Below, in pieces: positions 18,287 to 28,620 of a DNA stretch of 64,000 bases. The position numbers and the translations under genes are program-made. Each line of letters begins with the position of its first letter. The stretch's first letter is position 1. The notes beneath the pieces are model-generated. The model was not told the origin of the DNA. It ran no database searches and was given only the letters and a program-made list of their open reading frames with translations. This DNA comes from Rhodospirillales bacterium (lineage in GTDB: Bacteria; Pseudomonadota; Alphaproteobacteria; Rhodospirillales; Shumkoniaceae), in contig JAHDSF010000023.1 in assembly GCA_018432935.1 (NCBI GenBank), forward strand, positions 1 to 64,000, read 5' to 3'.

Positions 18287-18316
18287 TTGACAGCCAAAAA
18301 CTCGTAATGGTACGCT
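18287..18316 (+). promoter_or_regulatory. Candidate siaP promoter (TTGACA-N18-TACGCT)
   Basis: A consensus TTGACA at 18287-18292 directly follows an AT run (18273-18286). The best -10 at a usable distance is TACGCT (18311-18316), which is weak. The position, about 100 bases before siaP, is suitable. Confidence 0.4.
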
Positions 18317-18414
18317 GCTTGATCATGAATGGCCGACCAAGCCGCGTCGGCGCGGGGCACTTGGCATTCGGCCGGCGCCGCCAAGCAAGACTCTAGTCAG
18401 GAGGATAACGCGAG

Positions 18415-19386
18415 ATGACGACCACTTTCAGGAAGGGCGCATTCGCCGCGATCATCGGGCTGACGGCCATGGCGGCCATGTCGGCCGCGGCGAAGGAGTT
18501 CAAGTTCGCGATCCAGGATTCGCCCGGCAGCATCACCTACAAGGCGATCGTCGCGATGAACGAGGAGGCGCAGAGGCTCTCCGCCGGCGAGGTCAAGACC
18601 GCCCTCTTCCCGTCCGAGCAGCTCGGCGGACTGCAGGCGATCGTCGAGCAGGTGCGCGAAGGCGAGATCGACTTCACCGCGGTCGGCTATCCGGACATGA
18701 GCTACCTGATCCCCGAACTCAAGCTGATCGGCGAGCCCTACGTGGTCAAGGACTACGACCACCTGCTGCGCATCATCGCCGGCCCCTACGGCCAGAAGAT
18801 GAACGCCGAGTTCGCCAAGCAGGGCGTCCGCGTGCTGGATGTCTGGTACTACGGAACCCGCCAGACGACGACCAAGAAGGCGATCAACTCGATCGCCGAC
18901 ATGAAGGGCCTCAAGCTGCGCACCCCGAACGTCGACTTCCTGATCGACTTCGCCCAGGCAGCCGGCGCCAAGCCGGTGCCGGTAGCGTTCCAGGAAGTCT
19001 ATCTGGCCCTGCAGACCAACGTCGTCGACGGCCAGGAGAACCCGCTGCCGACCATCGACACGATGAAGTTCTACGAGGTCCAGACCCACCTCGCCCTGAC
19101 CAACCATTTCGTTGCCTCGAAGGCGGTGCTGGCCTCGGAGAAGACCTGGAAGGGCTTGACCGAAAAGCAGCGCGACGCGGTCCTCCAGGCCGCTAGGACG
19201 GCGCGCAAGATCAACAACGACATGGTGGTCAAGCAGGAGGTCGAGCTGATCGACGCTTTCAAGAAGCGCGGCATCACCGTGACGACGCCCGACACCGCTC
19301 CCTTCCGGGCCGCCATGCAGCCCTACTACAAGAAGCTCGAGGACAAGTTCGGGGCGGGCTCGATTGCAGCCCTGGTGAAGCAGTAG
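18415..19386 (+). CDS. siaP: TRAP transporter substrate-binding protein, SiaP-like (sialic acid)
   Basis: Protein of 323 residues with a signal peptide (about 1-26). It aligns in order with Haemophilus SiaP: GTRQTTTKKAINSIADMKGL then KLRTPN, FQEVYLALQTN, VDGQENP, MKFYEVQTHLALTNH. The SiaP ligand residues Arg127, Arg147, Phe170 and Asn187 correspond to Arg149, Arg169, Phe192 and Asn209 here, all conserved. It binds the substrate in the periplasm and passes it to SiaQM. AGGAGG precedes the ATG. Substrate assignment is family knowledge plus the nanA/nanR context. Confidence 0.9.
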   Translation: MTTTFRKGAFAAIIGLTAMAAMSAAAKEFKFAIQDSPGSITYKAIVAMNEEAQRLSAGEVKTALFPSEQLGGLQAIVEQVREGEIDFTAVGYPDMSYLIPELKLIGEPYVVKDYDHLLRIIAGPYGQKMNAEFAKQGVRVLDVWYYGTRQTTTKKAINSIADMKGLKLRTPNVDFLIDFAQAAGAKPVPVAFQEVYLALQTNVVDGQENPLPTIDTMKFYEVQTHLALTNHFVASKAVLASEKTWKGLTEKQRDAVLQAARTARKINNDMVVKQEVELIDAFKKRGITVTTPDTAPFRAAMQPYYKKLEDKFGAGSIAALVKQ

Positions 19387-19468
19387 ACTGCCGAAAGCCT
19401 TCTTGCGCGTCGGGGCGGCAGGGTCGCCGCTCCGGCGCCATGGTCCGAACCCCGGGCGAGGGCAGGCC

Positions 19469-19966
19469 GTGAGCGACGACAAGCTTCCCGTTCCTTCGCG
19501 AAGCCCCGAGGGCTGGGCTGCCGCCTCCCTCCTCCTCGGGGTCTTCCTGGTCATCCTGCTGCAGATCATCAGCCGCTACCTGCCGCTGCCGGTCCCGATC
19601 TGGACCGAGGAGCTGTCGCGCTGGCTGTGGGTCTGGCTGGTGTTCGTCGGCATCGCCGAGGTCGAGCGCAGCGACGCCCACCTCAAGATGGACCTGGTAG
19701 GCGGCGCTTTGCCGCCCCGGCTGCGCACCGCGATCGGCCTGGTGATCGACGTCGTATCGCTGATCGTCTTCGCCGAGTTGCTGCGGATCGGTTACAACGG
19801 CGCGGTGCGGGCCGCCAGCGCGGCCTCGGTGACGCTGCCGGTGCCGATGGTCTTCTTCTATGCCGCCTATCCGGTGGGGGCGGTGTTCATCATCCTGCGC
19901 GTCGTGCAGCGCATGATCCGGCGCATCCGCAGTCTGGCCCGGCGGACGGGGGAGGCGACGCGATGA
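19469..19966 (+). CDS. siaQ: TRAP transporter small permease, SiaQ/DctQ
   Basis: Protein of 165 residues with four membrane helices; the conserved DctQ block WTEELSRWLWVWLVFVGIAE (about 42-61) is present. GTG at 19469 is chosen: it gives the normal short N-terminus, and the extra upstream residues are not conserved-looking. It overlaps the next gene by four bases (ATGA), so translation is coupled. Partner of SiaM in the sodium-driven carrier. Confidence 0.88.
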   Translation: MSDDKLPVPSRSPEGWAAASLLLGVFLVILLQIISRYLPLPVPIWTEELSRWLWVWLVFVGIAEVERSDAHLKMDLVGGALPPRLRTAIGLVIDVVSLIVFAELLRIGYNGAVRAASAASVTLPVPMVFFYAAYPVGAVFIILRVVQRMIRRIRSLARRTGEATR

Positions 19967-21237
19967 TCGTCCTCGCCCTTGCCTCGGCCTGGATCGCCCT
20001 CATCATCATCGGCTTTCCGATCGGCATCGCGATGATCGTGGTCGCCCTCGGCTACTTCCATTTCGTCGGCGGCGGCCTCAACTTTGCGGTGCGCCTGATG
20101 TCGGACGGCCTCAGCAGCTTCCCGCTGCTGGCGGTACCCCTGTTCATCCTGACGGCGGCCCTGCTGAATTCGTCGGGGGTCGCCAACCGGCTGTTCCAGT
20201 TCGCGCAGGCCCTGGTCGGCCAGTTCCGCGGCGGGCTGGGCCACGTCAACATCCTGGCCAGCCTGTTCTTCTCGGGGATGTCGGGCTCGGCGATGGCCGA
20301 CGCCGGCGGGCTCGGCAAGCTGGAGATCCAGGCGATGCGCCGGGCCGGCTACGACGACCGGTTCTCCGGCGCCGTCACCGCCGCCTCCTCGATCATTGGC
20401 CCGCTGGTGCCGCCGAGCATCCCGATGGTCCTCTACGGCGTGATCGCCAACGCCTCGATCGGCGATCTGTTCCTGGGCGGGTTCGCGCCCGGCTTTCTCA
20501 CCGCGGCCGCGCTGATGGTGATGGTCTACGTCCATGCCCGGGCGCGGAACTATCCGACCCAACCGAGAGCACGCCTGGTCGAGATCGGCCGCTCCTTCGT
20601 CAGCTCGTTCGGGGCGCTGCTGACGCCGTTCGTGATCATCGGCGGCATCTTCAGCGGCTTCTTCTCGCCGACCGAGGCGGCCGGCATCACGGTGCTGTAC
20701 GCGATCCTGCTCAACGTCTTCGTCTATCACGAGCTGACCTGGCGGAAGTTCCTCACCGACCTCTATGAAACCGCCGTGACCTCGGCCGCCATCGGCACCA
20801 TCATCGCCGGGGTCAGCCTGTTCGGCTACATCCTCGCCCGCGAGCAGGCGCCGCAACAGATCGCCGGACTGTTCCTCGCCGTCACCGACAATCCGCTGGT
20901 GTTCCTGCTGATCGTCAACGTCCTCTTGTTCGTGCTGGGGGCGTTCGTCGAATCGCTGGCAATCCTGTTGATCCTGGTGCCGATGCTGGTGCCGGTCGCG
21001 GTCAAGCTGGGCATCGACCCGGTGCATTTCGGGGTGGTGGTGATCCTGAACCTGATGATCAGCCTGCTGACGCCGCCGATGGGAATGTCGCTGTTCGTGG
21101 TGGCCAAGGTCTCGAACATCCCGTTCCAGCTGCTGGCGCGCGCCATCCTGCCGTGGCTGGTGCCCCCCGCGGTGGTGCTGGTCCTGATCACCGTGTTCCC
21201 GGAGCTGGTGATGTTCCTGCCCAACCTGTTCCGGTAG
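19963..21237 (+). CDS. siaM: TRAP transporter large permease, SiaM/DctM
   Basis: Protein of 424 residues with about twelve membrane helices. Conserved DctM blocks are visible: FFSGMSGSAMADAGGLG, ASSIIGPLVPPSIPMVLYGV, FSPTEAAGITVLYA and LTPPMGMSLFVV. It forms the sodium-coupled translocation path with SiaQ. Eight bases separate its stop from the following aldolase gene, so siaPQM and that gene form one operon. Confidence 0.92.
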   Translation: MIVLALASAWIALIIIGFPIGIAMIVVALGYFHFVGGGLNFAVRLMSDGLSSFPLLAVPLFILTAALLNSSGVANRLFQFAQALVGQFRGGLGHVNILASLFFSGMSGSAMADAGGLGKLEIQAMRRAGYDDRFSGAVTAASSIIGPLVPPSIPMVLYGVIANASIGDLFLGGFAPGFLTAAALMVMVYVHARARNYPTQPRARLVEIGRSFVSSFGALLTPFVIIGGIFSGFFSPTEAAGITVLYAILLNVFVYHELTWRKFLTDLYETAVTSAAIGTIIAGVSLFGYILAREQAPQQIAGLFLAVTDNPLVFLLIVNVLLFVLGAFVESLAILLILVPMLVPVAVKLGIDPVHFGVVVILNLMISLLTPPMGMSLFVVAKVSNIPFQLLARAILPWLVPPAVVLVLITVFPELVMFLPNLFR

Positions 21238-21245
21238 GAGGCAAA

Positions 21246-22181
21246 ATGACGACGTTGCGTGGGGGGCGGCTCCTCGAGGGCATCTGGGGCGCGGTCCTGC
21301 TGGCGATCGATGCCCGGGGCGAGATCGACTGGACGGCGACCGGCGAGACCCTGGACATCCTGTGCGGCAGCGGCGTGAACGGCGTCTACACCAACGGTAC
21401 CGCCGGCGAGTTCCACGTCCAGACCGAGGCCGAGTTCGACCGCCTGAGCGAGGCCACAGCGGCCGCTGCGGGGCGCGCAGGCATTCCGTTCCAGCTCGGG
21501 GTCTGCCACGCCAACCCGCGGGTGGCGCGCGAACGCCTGCTTCGGATCGCCGGCCTCGCGCCCGACGCCGTGCAGATCGTGCTGCCCGACTGGTGGCCGC
21601 CCAGCCTCGCCGAGGCCGAGCGCTTCGTCGCCGGCATGGCCGAGGCGGCGGGAAGCATCCCGCTGGTGCTCTACAATCCGCCGCATGCGAAGCGGAGGCT
21701 CACGCTGGCCGAGATCGCCGCCCTCAAGCGGACCGCGCCGTCGCTGATCGGGGCCAAGCTGCCCGGCGGCGACGCCGCCTGGTACGCCGAGATGCGCGCC
21801 AGGCTGCCCGACATGGCAGTGTTCATCCCCGGCCACTTCATGGCCTCGGGATGCAGTTCCGGGGGCCGCGGCTCGTACTCGAACGTCGCTTGCCTCAGCC
21901 CGCGCGGCGCGGTGCGCTGGTGGAACCAGCTCCTCAGCGACCTCGACGCGGCGCTCGCCTTCGAGCCGCGCGTCGTCGGTTTCATCGAGAAACACATGAT
22001 CCCGCTGCGGGCGAGCGAGGCGCTTTCCGACGTCGCCCTCGACAAGGCGATGGCCGCGGCCGGCGGCTGGGCTCCGCTGACGCAACGGCTGCTGTGGCCG
22101 TACGCCTCGGCTTCTGAGGAGGCTGTGAAGACGATCGCCGCCGCCGCAAGGCGCGAACTGCCGGAGCTGTTCCTCGACTGA
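21246..22181 (+). CDS. Second DHDPS/NAL-superfamily aldolase of the cluster
   Basis: Protein of 311 residues. Tyr143 (LVLYNPP) and Lys171 (IGAKLPGG) are the class I aldolase pair, and NGVYTNGTAGEFH is the pyruvate-binding loop. It is distinct from the NanA-like protein across the operator: TNGTAGE against VGGTTAE, and the IGSTYN block is replaced by SGGRGSYSN. It probably acts on a different 2-keto-3-deoxy acid, or on a step after SiaPQM import. The ATG at 21246 has AGGAGG upstream. Last gene of the plus-strand operon. Confidence 0.87.
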   Translation: MTTLRGGRLLEGIWGAVLLAIDARGEIDWTATGETLDILCGSGVNGVYTNGTAGEFHVQTEAEFDRLSEATAAAAGRAGIPFQLGVCHANPRVARERLLRIAGLAPDAVQIVLPDWWPPSLAEAERFVAGMAEAAGSIPLVLYNPPHAKRRLTLAEIAALKRTAPSLIGAKLPGGDAAWYAEMRARLPDMAVFIPGHFMASGCSSGGRGSYSNVACLSPRGAVRWWNQLLSDLDAALAFEPRVVGFIEKHMIPLRASEALSDVALDKAMAAAGGWAPLTQRLLWPYASASEEAVKTIAAAARRELPELFLD

Positions 22182-22218
22182 CCGCAGAGCGGCCGTTCCG
22201 GGGGACGTGCCCGCCCGC

Positions 22219-22869
22219 TCAATTCGTTGTTGTCTGCGACGCCCACAGGCGGAAAATGCGGTCGTGGCGAAATTCAACCACGAGGAAGTTACCTACCTCG
22301 AAGTCGCCGCCGGCCGGCCGTACGCTGGAGAAGTACGGCCGGGTCGTGCCGGCGATGCGAACCGAAGGGAATTTCGTCGCCAAGTCCCAGCGGGACAGTC
22401 CGAGCCAGACGCCACTGTCCAGTAACACCGGGTTGTATTTCGGCGGCAGAAGAGGGCAATCGTCCGTCGCTCCTTCCCCCTCTTGCAGCACGGTGGCAGT
22501 AACCCCGAGCGCCGCCAGCTCGGGCCCACCGAATTCGTAGTCAGACGTTATCCAAAGGCGTTGTCGTTCTCCCTGGTCGATCGTGTAGCACAACCAGTGC
22601 CGGTTGTAGTGTTCCTGACCGCTTTCAGACAATGGGCCCGAAGGGATCGCCAAGGCAATTTTAAACAGTCCTGTCCCTTCGAAGTTGACCCGGAAATCCC
22701 CCAGGTTCAGCCCCGCGGCGGGAACCCGGTCGGTGTTGGGGGGAAAGCCGCTTTCCTGCCCGTCTACCTCGTCTGATGTCAGCCCCGGCGGAGCGGTGGC
22801 GTCATCTGATAGTCCGGGCTGTATCCACGCCAAGACGAACAAGACCGCAATCGGAAAAGACTTGAGCAT
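22219..22869 (-). CDS. Secreted protein of unknown family; candidate immunity protein for the upstream Tlde1-like toxin
   Basis: Protein of 216 residues with a clear signal peptide (about 1-21, cleavage near GLSDD) and no membrane helix afterwards, so it should sit in the periplasm. Two cysteines (WLCYTI and DDCPLL) could form a disulfide. No known domain is recognised. It lies 25 bases downstream of the DUF2778 toxin gene on the same strand, the order seen for tlde1-tldi1 effector-immunity pairs. Base composition is less GC-rich than the flanking genes. The immunity role is inferred from position and location only. Confidence 0.65.
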   Translation of the reverse strand: MLKSFPIAVLFVLAWIQPGLSDDATAPPGLTSDEVDGQESGFPPNTDRVPAAGLNLGDFRVNFEGTGLFKIALAIPSGPLSESGQEHYNRHWLCYTIDQGERQRLWITSDYEFGGPELAALGVTATVLQEGEGATDDCPLLPPKYNPVLLDSGVWLGLSRWDLATKFPSVRIAGTTRPYFSSVRPAGGDFEVGNFLVVEFRHDRIFRLWASQTTTN

Positions 22870-22894
22870 AGCACGACCTCATCGGGACGCAGGT

Positions 22895-23359
22895 TCAGTA
22901 CACTCGGAGACGGCGGTCACGACTGGCCGCGATGCGGTTCCGGACATCTCTCGGAAGCACGATGCAGCCCTTGGAGGCACTTCGGTCTCCACGATTGTTG
23001 TCGGCATGGATCAGAAAGCCCGACCGTGCGTGCATGTCATTGGCGGCGTCCGGCGTCAGCCGCATCGAGCCGGGCAACTCCTTACCATCAATCTCAATGT
23101 TCTCCTGACTGCCAATCGTGTAGAGCCCGCGCGGAATAGGTCCGGTGTTGCGGACATGCTGCATGTCCGGGTTGTTGAGGCCAGCACCTTGACCCGAGTA
23201 GCCCCTGCCCACGCGCCTCACGACCTCCGATCCGTCGACATAGTCCAGCTCACCTGTTCTCTGATTGTACCACCATTCTCCTGGTTGTCTATTTACATTA
23301 GAATGCTCTTTTTGCTGGCGCGCCACAGGGCCCTTGGCCGCTGACGGCGCCGACGTCAA
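22895..23359 (-). CDS. Tlde1-like (DUF2778) peptidoglycan-targeting toxin domain
   Basis: The 154-residue frame contains WWYNQRTGELDYVDG, GYSGQGAGLNNPDMQ, GPIPRGLYTI, LTPDAANDM, ARSGFLIHADN and SKGCIVLPRDVRNRIAASRD, the ordered blocks of DUF2778/Tlde1 proteins. These are L,D-transpeptidase-fold enzymes delivered by type VI secretion that cut or exchange D-amino acids in tetrapeptide stems. The catalytic His (FLIHADN) and Cys (KGCIVL) are present. The start is uncertain: TTG at 23359 or GTG at 23326 (AAGGG upstream). The frame stays open upstream all the way to the ubiD stop without an ATG. It may therefore be a detached toxin domain. No type VI secretion genes are in the window. Confidence 0.75.
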   Translation of the reverse strand: MTSAPSAAKGPVARQQKEHSNVNRQPGEWWYNQRTGELDYVDGSEVVRRVGRGYSGQGAGLNNPDMQHVRNTGPIPRGLYTIGSQENIEIDGKELPGSMRLTPDAANDMHARSGFLIHADNNRGDRSASKGCIVLPRDVRNRIAASRDRRLRVY

Positions 23360-23437
23360 AAAACTCCGCGCGGCATCACTCGTCAGGGCAACCGCGCCGG
23401 CGGCCGGGGCCTGGTTGGTGCCCGCCTGCGGTGGCTG

Positions 23438-23476
23438 ATGGCCGCCGCCGCGAGATGCGAAATGCCGGAGCTGTTC
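23438..23476 (+). repeat. 39-base imperfect direct repeat of the end of the aldolase gene
   Basis: This stretch matches 22134-22172, the 3' end of the second aldolase gene, at 34 of 39 bases (ATsGCCGCCGCCGC... to CCGGAGCTGTTC). The two copies bracket the toxin/immunity island. It may be a remnant of a related gene end, or a duplication made when the island arrived. The plus-strand frame through it reads AAAARCEMPELFEE against AAAARRELPELFLD. Confidence 0.55.
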
Positions 23477-23503
23477 GAGGAGCCACAGAATCCAAAAGGG
23501 ACA

Positions 23504-23572
23504 GTCATCCCCGCGAAAGCGGGGATCCAGGCGGTGCGTCCCTGGCTGGATTCCCGCTTTCGCGGGAATGAC
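23504..23572. repeat. REP-like inverted repeat (GTCATTCCCGCGAAAGCGGGA family)
   Basis: GTCATCCCCGCGAAAGCGGG at the left pairs imperfectly with TTCCCGCTTTCGCGGGAATG at the right; each half is also a small hairpin. This word is one of the most widespread intergenic repeats of proteobacteria. It lies between the ubiD stop (23597) and the toxin frame and may terminate ubiD transcription. Confidence 0.8.
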
Positions 23573-23596
23573 GGAAAGGATGGCGGGCGTCGCGGC

Positions 23597-25111
23597 TCAC
23601 TTCCAGATCGGCTTGCCGCTGCCGGGCAGGCCGTAGCTGGACCACTTGCGGGTGACCTCGTCGATCACCTGGTCGGCCATGCGCAGCTTGCGCCCCCAGT
23701 CGCGTTTCGTCTCGGGCGGCATCTTGGCGGTGGCGTCGATGCCGACCTTGCTGCCGAGGCCGGAGTCCGGCGAGGCGAAGTCGAGGTAGTCGATCGGCGT
23801 GTTCTCGATCAGCGTCAGGTCGCGGGCCGGATCGACGTTGGTCGAAACCGCCCACATCACGTCCTTCCAGTCCCGCGCGTCGAGGTCGTCGTCGATGACG
23901 ATGACGAACTTCGTGTACATGAACTGGCGCAGGTAGGACCATACCCCCAGCATCACCCGCTTGGCGTGGCCCGGGTAGGCCTTGCGCATGGAGACCACGG
24001 CGATGCGGTACGAGCACCCCTCGGGCGGCAGCCAGAAATCGGTGATCTCGGGGAACTGCTGGCGGAACAGCGGCACGAACACCTCGTTCAGCGCCTCGCC
24101 CAGCACGGAGGGCTCGTCCGGCGGCCGCCCGGTGAAGGTGGAGAGGTAGATCGGCTTGCGGCGCATCGTGATCGCGCTGAGGGTGAAGACGGGGAAGCGT
24201 TCGACCGCGTTGTAGTAGCCGGTGTGGTCGCCGTACGGGCCCTCGTCCCCCTCCTCGTCCAGCGAGACGTGCCCCTCGAGCACGATCTCGGCCTGCGCCG
24301 GCACCTTCAGCGGCACCGTCCGGCAGTCGACGAGGTCGACCTTGGCGCCGCGCAACAGCCCCGCGAACTGGTATTCCGACAACGCGTCGGGGACCGGGGT
24401 GACGGCGGCGATGATCGTCCCGGGGTCGGCGCCGATCACGGCGGCGACCGGCATCGGCTCGGAACGCGCCTTCTTCCAGCGCGCGAACTGCTGGGCGCCG
24501 CCGCGGTGGCGCAGCCAGCGCATCAGGGTGGTGTTCCGCCCGGTCACCTGCATGCGGTAGATGCCGAGGTTGAAGTCGTCGCGCCGGTCCGCATCCGCCT
24601 CCGGCCCCCGGGTCACCACCAGGGGCCAGGTGATCAGCGGCGCCGGCTCGCCCGGCCAGCAGGTCTGGATCGGCAGCCGGGCAAGATCGATCTCGTCGCC
24701 CGTCCACACGACCTCCTGGCAGGGCGCGTGGGTGGTGACCCGCGGCTTCATCGCCAGCACGTTGCGCACCAGGGGCAGCATCCCCATCGCCTCGCGCAGA
24801 CCTCCCGGCGGCTCCGGCTGGCGCAGAAAGGCCAGCAGCTCGCCCACCTCGCGCAGTTCGGAGGGCCGGCGGTTCATGCCGGCGGCGACCCGCTCGACGG
24901 TGCCGAACAGGTTGGCCAGTACCGGCATGTCGAAAGCCTGCCCGTCGGCGCCGGTGACGTGCTCGAACAGCACCGCCGGCCCCTTCTCGGCCAACAGCCG
25001 GGTCTGGATCTCGGTGATCTCGAGGTGGCACGAGACCGGGGCCTTCACCCGTACCAAGCGCCCGTCCCGCTCGAGGCGGTCGATGAAATCGCGCAACGAG
25101 GAGTACGCCAT
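23597..25111 (-). CDS. UbiD-family decarboxylase
   Basis: Protein of 504 residues with the full UbiD fold: N-terminal FMN-binding-like domain, linker and C-terminal domain. [20 protein letters not shown] at the start, [20 protein letters not shown] in the centre and [15 protein letters not shown] further on are signature stretches. Such enzymes use prenylated FMN made by UbiX and decarboxylate aromatic or unsaturated acids; length and sequence fit 3-octaprenyl-4-hydroxybenzoate decarboxylase of ubiquinone synthesis. No ubiX is nearby. ATG at 25111 has AGGCGAGG upstream. Divergent from the HD-GYP gene. Confidence 0.88.
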   Translation of the reverse strand: MAYSSLRDFIDRLERDGRLVRVKAPVSCHLEITEIQTRLLAEKGPAVLFEHVTGADGQAFDMPVLANLFGTVERVAAGMNRRPSELREVGELLAFLRQPEPPGGLREAMGMLPLVRNVLAMKPRVTTHAPCQEVVWTGDEIDLARLPIQTCWPGEPAPLITWPLVVTRGPEADADRRDDFNLGIYRMQVTGRNTTLMRWLRHRGGAQQFARWKKARSEPMPVAAVIGADPGTIIAAVTPVPDALSEYQFAGLLRGAKVDLVDCRTVPLKVPAQAEIVLEGHVSLDEEGDEGPYGDHTGYYNAVERFPVFTLSAITMRRKPIYLSTFTGRPPDEPSVLGEALNEVFVPLFRQQFPEITDFWLPPEGCSYRIAVVSMRKAYPGHAKRVMLGVWSYLRQFMYTKFVIVIDDDLDARDWKDVMWAVSTNVDPARDLTLIENTPIDYLDFASPDSGLGSKVGIDATAKMPPETKRDWGRKLRMADQVIDEVTRKWSSYGLPGSGKPIWK

Positions 25112-25252
25112 GGGGCCTCGCCTGCCGCCCAACAAGGTTCGCGTATTGATCCAGGCATCCCGCCAGGGGTCAACCCCCTTGACGGGAAGCGGGTGCCGGC
25201 GCGCTACTGGTCAGTGAAGTGCCATGCTTCATGCTTTGCCGGAGTGAGCGGG

Positions 25253-27067
25253 ATGACAGTCGAGAACAACGTGCCGGTCGAGCGTCGTCGCAACAAGCGG
25301 CTCGGCCGCGAGCAGCGCTATCAGCGCCTGATCGACGTCGGCATCGCGCTGTCGGCGGAACGCGACCATCACCGCCTGATGGAGATGATCCTGCTGGAGG
25401 CGAAGCAGCTCTGCAACGCCGACGGCGGCACCCTCTACCTGCGTACCGAGGACGACCGGCTGAAGTTCGCGATCATGCGCACCGATTCGCTGGGCATCGC
25501 GCTGGGCGGCACCACCGGCAAGGAAATCCCGTTCCCGCCGGTGCCGATGTACGACCCCGCGACCGGTTTGCCGAACCGCAAGAACGTCTCCAGCCACGTC
25601 GCCGTCACCGGGGCTTCGGTGAACATTCCCGACGCCTATGAGGTCGAGGACTTCGACTTCTCCGGCACCCGCAAGTTCGACCAGGGCACCGGCTACCGTT
25701 CCAAGTCGTTCCTGACCGTGCCGATGAAGAACCACCAGGGCCGGGTGATCGCCGTCCTGCAGCTCCTGAATGCCCGCGATCCTCGCAGCGGAGCGGTCTC
25801 ACCCTTCGATCCCGATCTCCAGCCGGTGGTCGAGGCGCTGGCCTCCCAGGCCGCGGTGGCGATGGAGAACCAAACGCTGATCGAAGCCCAGAAGAGGCTG
25901 CTCGATTCCTTCATCGAGGTGATGGCAAGCGCGATCGACGCCAAATCGCCCTACACCGGCGGCCACTGCCAGCGTGTGCCCGTGCTGACCCGCATGATCG
26001 CCGACGCGGCCACCGCCGACGACCGGCCGGCGTTCCACGACTTCCATTTGTCCGAAGAGGAACGCTACGAGCTCAATATCGCCGCCCTGCTGCACGACTG
26101 CGGCAAGGTGACGACCCCGGAGTACGTCGTCGACAAGGCGACCAAGCTGGAGACCATCTACGACCGCATTCACGAGATCCGCACCCGTTTCGAGGTCGCC
26201 AAGCGGGACGCCGAGATCGCCTATCTCAAGGACCTTCTGGCCGGAGACGGAGACCCGGCGACCCTGAAGCGCCGGCACGATGAGGCGATGGCGCAGCTCG
26301 ACGCCGATTTCGCCTTCATCGCCGAATGCAACGTCGGCGGCGAGTACATGTCGCCGGACAAGATGACGAGGCTGAAGACGATCGCGGCGCGGACCTGGAC
26401 CCGGACCCTCAGCGACCGGATCGGCCTCGGCCCTCTGGAGCGGCAGCGGCTGGCCAACTTCCCCGAGCCGCCGCTCCCCGTCGAGGAGCCCCTGATCGCC
26501 GACAAGCCGCACCACCGCTTCCCGCGCGAATCGCGGACGCTGTTCGAGCCCGGCAACCCGTTCGGCTTCAAGCTCGACGTGCCCGCGGACCTGTACAACC
26601 TGGGCGAGGTTTACAACCTGTCGATCCCGCGCGGCACCCTGACCAACGAGGAGCGCTTCAAGATCAACGAGCACACGGTGCAGACCGTGGTGATGCTCGA
26701 GCAGCTCCCCTTCCCCGACCATCTGAAGCGGGTCCCGGCCTACGCCGGCGGGCACCATGAGAAGCTAGACGGCACCGGCTACCCGAAAAAGCTGACCCGG
26801 GACGACATGGCGTTGCCCGCCCGCATGATCGTGGTCGCCGACATCTTCGAGGCGCTCACCGCCTGCGACCGCCCCTACAAGCAGGCGAAGAAGCTGAGCG
26901 AGGCGATCAAGATCATGTCGTTCATGGTCAAGGAGCAACACATCGACCCCGACCTGTTCGCCTTGTTCCTGCGCTCGGGCGTCTACAAGGCTTATGCCGA
27001 GAAGTTCCTCAAGCCGGAGCAGATCGACGAAGTCGACGTGACGCCGTACCTGACCCCCTCAGCTTAG
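25253..27067 (+). CDS. GAF and HD-GYP domain c-di-GMP phosphodiesterase with a large insertion
   Basis: Protein of 604 residues, soluble. GAF domain at about 25-205, then an HD-GYP domain from about 217. The HD pair is HDCGKV (281-286) and the GYP block [11 protein letters not shown] (501-511), with the final [15 protein letters not shown]. Between VVDKATKLE and [12 protein letters not shown] about 160 residues are inserted where most HD-GYP proteins have about 20. It should hydrolyse c-di-GMP, opposing the cyclase at 5452-7140. ATG at 25253 has GGAG eight bases upstream. Confidence 0.9.
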   Translation: MTVENNVPVERRRNKRLGREQRYQRLIDVGIALSAERDHHRLMEMILLEAKQLCNADGGTLYLRTEDDRLKFAIMRTDSLGIALGGTTGKEIPFPPVPMYDPATGLPNRKNVSSHVAVTGASVNIPDAYEVEDFDFSGTRKFDQGTGYRSKSFLTVPMKNHQGRVIAVLQLLNARDPRSGAVSPFDPDLQPVVEALASQAAVAMENQTLIEAQKRLLDSFIEVMASAIDAKSPYTGGHCQRVPVLTRMIADAATADDRPAFHDFHLSEEERYELNIAALLHDCGKVTTPEYVVDKATKLETIYDRIHEIRTRFEVAKRDAEIAYLKDLLAGDGDPATLKRRHDEAMAQLDADFAFIAECNVGGEYMSPDKMTRLKTIAARTWTRTLSDRIGLGPLERQRLANFPEPPLPVEEPLIADKPHHRFPRESRTLFEPGNPFGFKLDVPADLYNLGEVYNLSIPRGTLTNEERFKINEHTVQTVVMLEQLPFPDHLKRVPAYAGGHHEKLDGTGYPKKLTRDDMALPARMIVVADIFEALTACDRPYKQAKKLSEAIKIMSFMVKEQHIDPDLFALFLRSGVYKAYAEKFLKPEQIDEVDVTPYLTPSA

Positions 27068-27219
27068 GCGGAGTCGCGCTGGCGCGGCCGGACGGCTGCG
27101 GGACCATGATTGCGCCTCGCTCTCTCCCTGGGGCTGTGGGGCGTCCGACGTTGATGGCCTTGAAACCGCACCGCAGCCGCCCTCATCCTCTGGATAGGCC
27201 ACCGCATCGAGAGGGGCGG

Positions 27220-28611
<1,392 letters not shown>

Positions 28612-28620
28612 GCCTGGCGG

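Noticed and set aside
23438-25252. Upstream extension of the HD-GYP reading frame
   Set aside because: The added 605 codons are antisense to ubiD. The ATG at 25253 with GGAG is the natural start.
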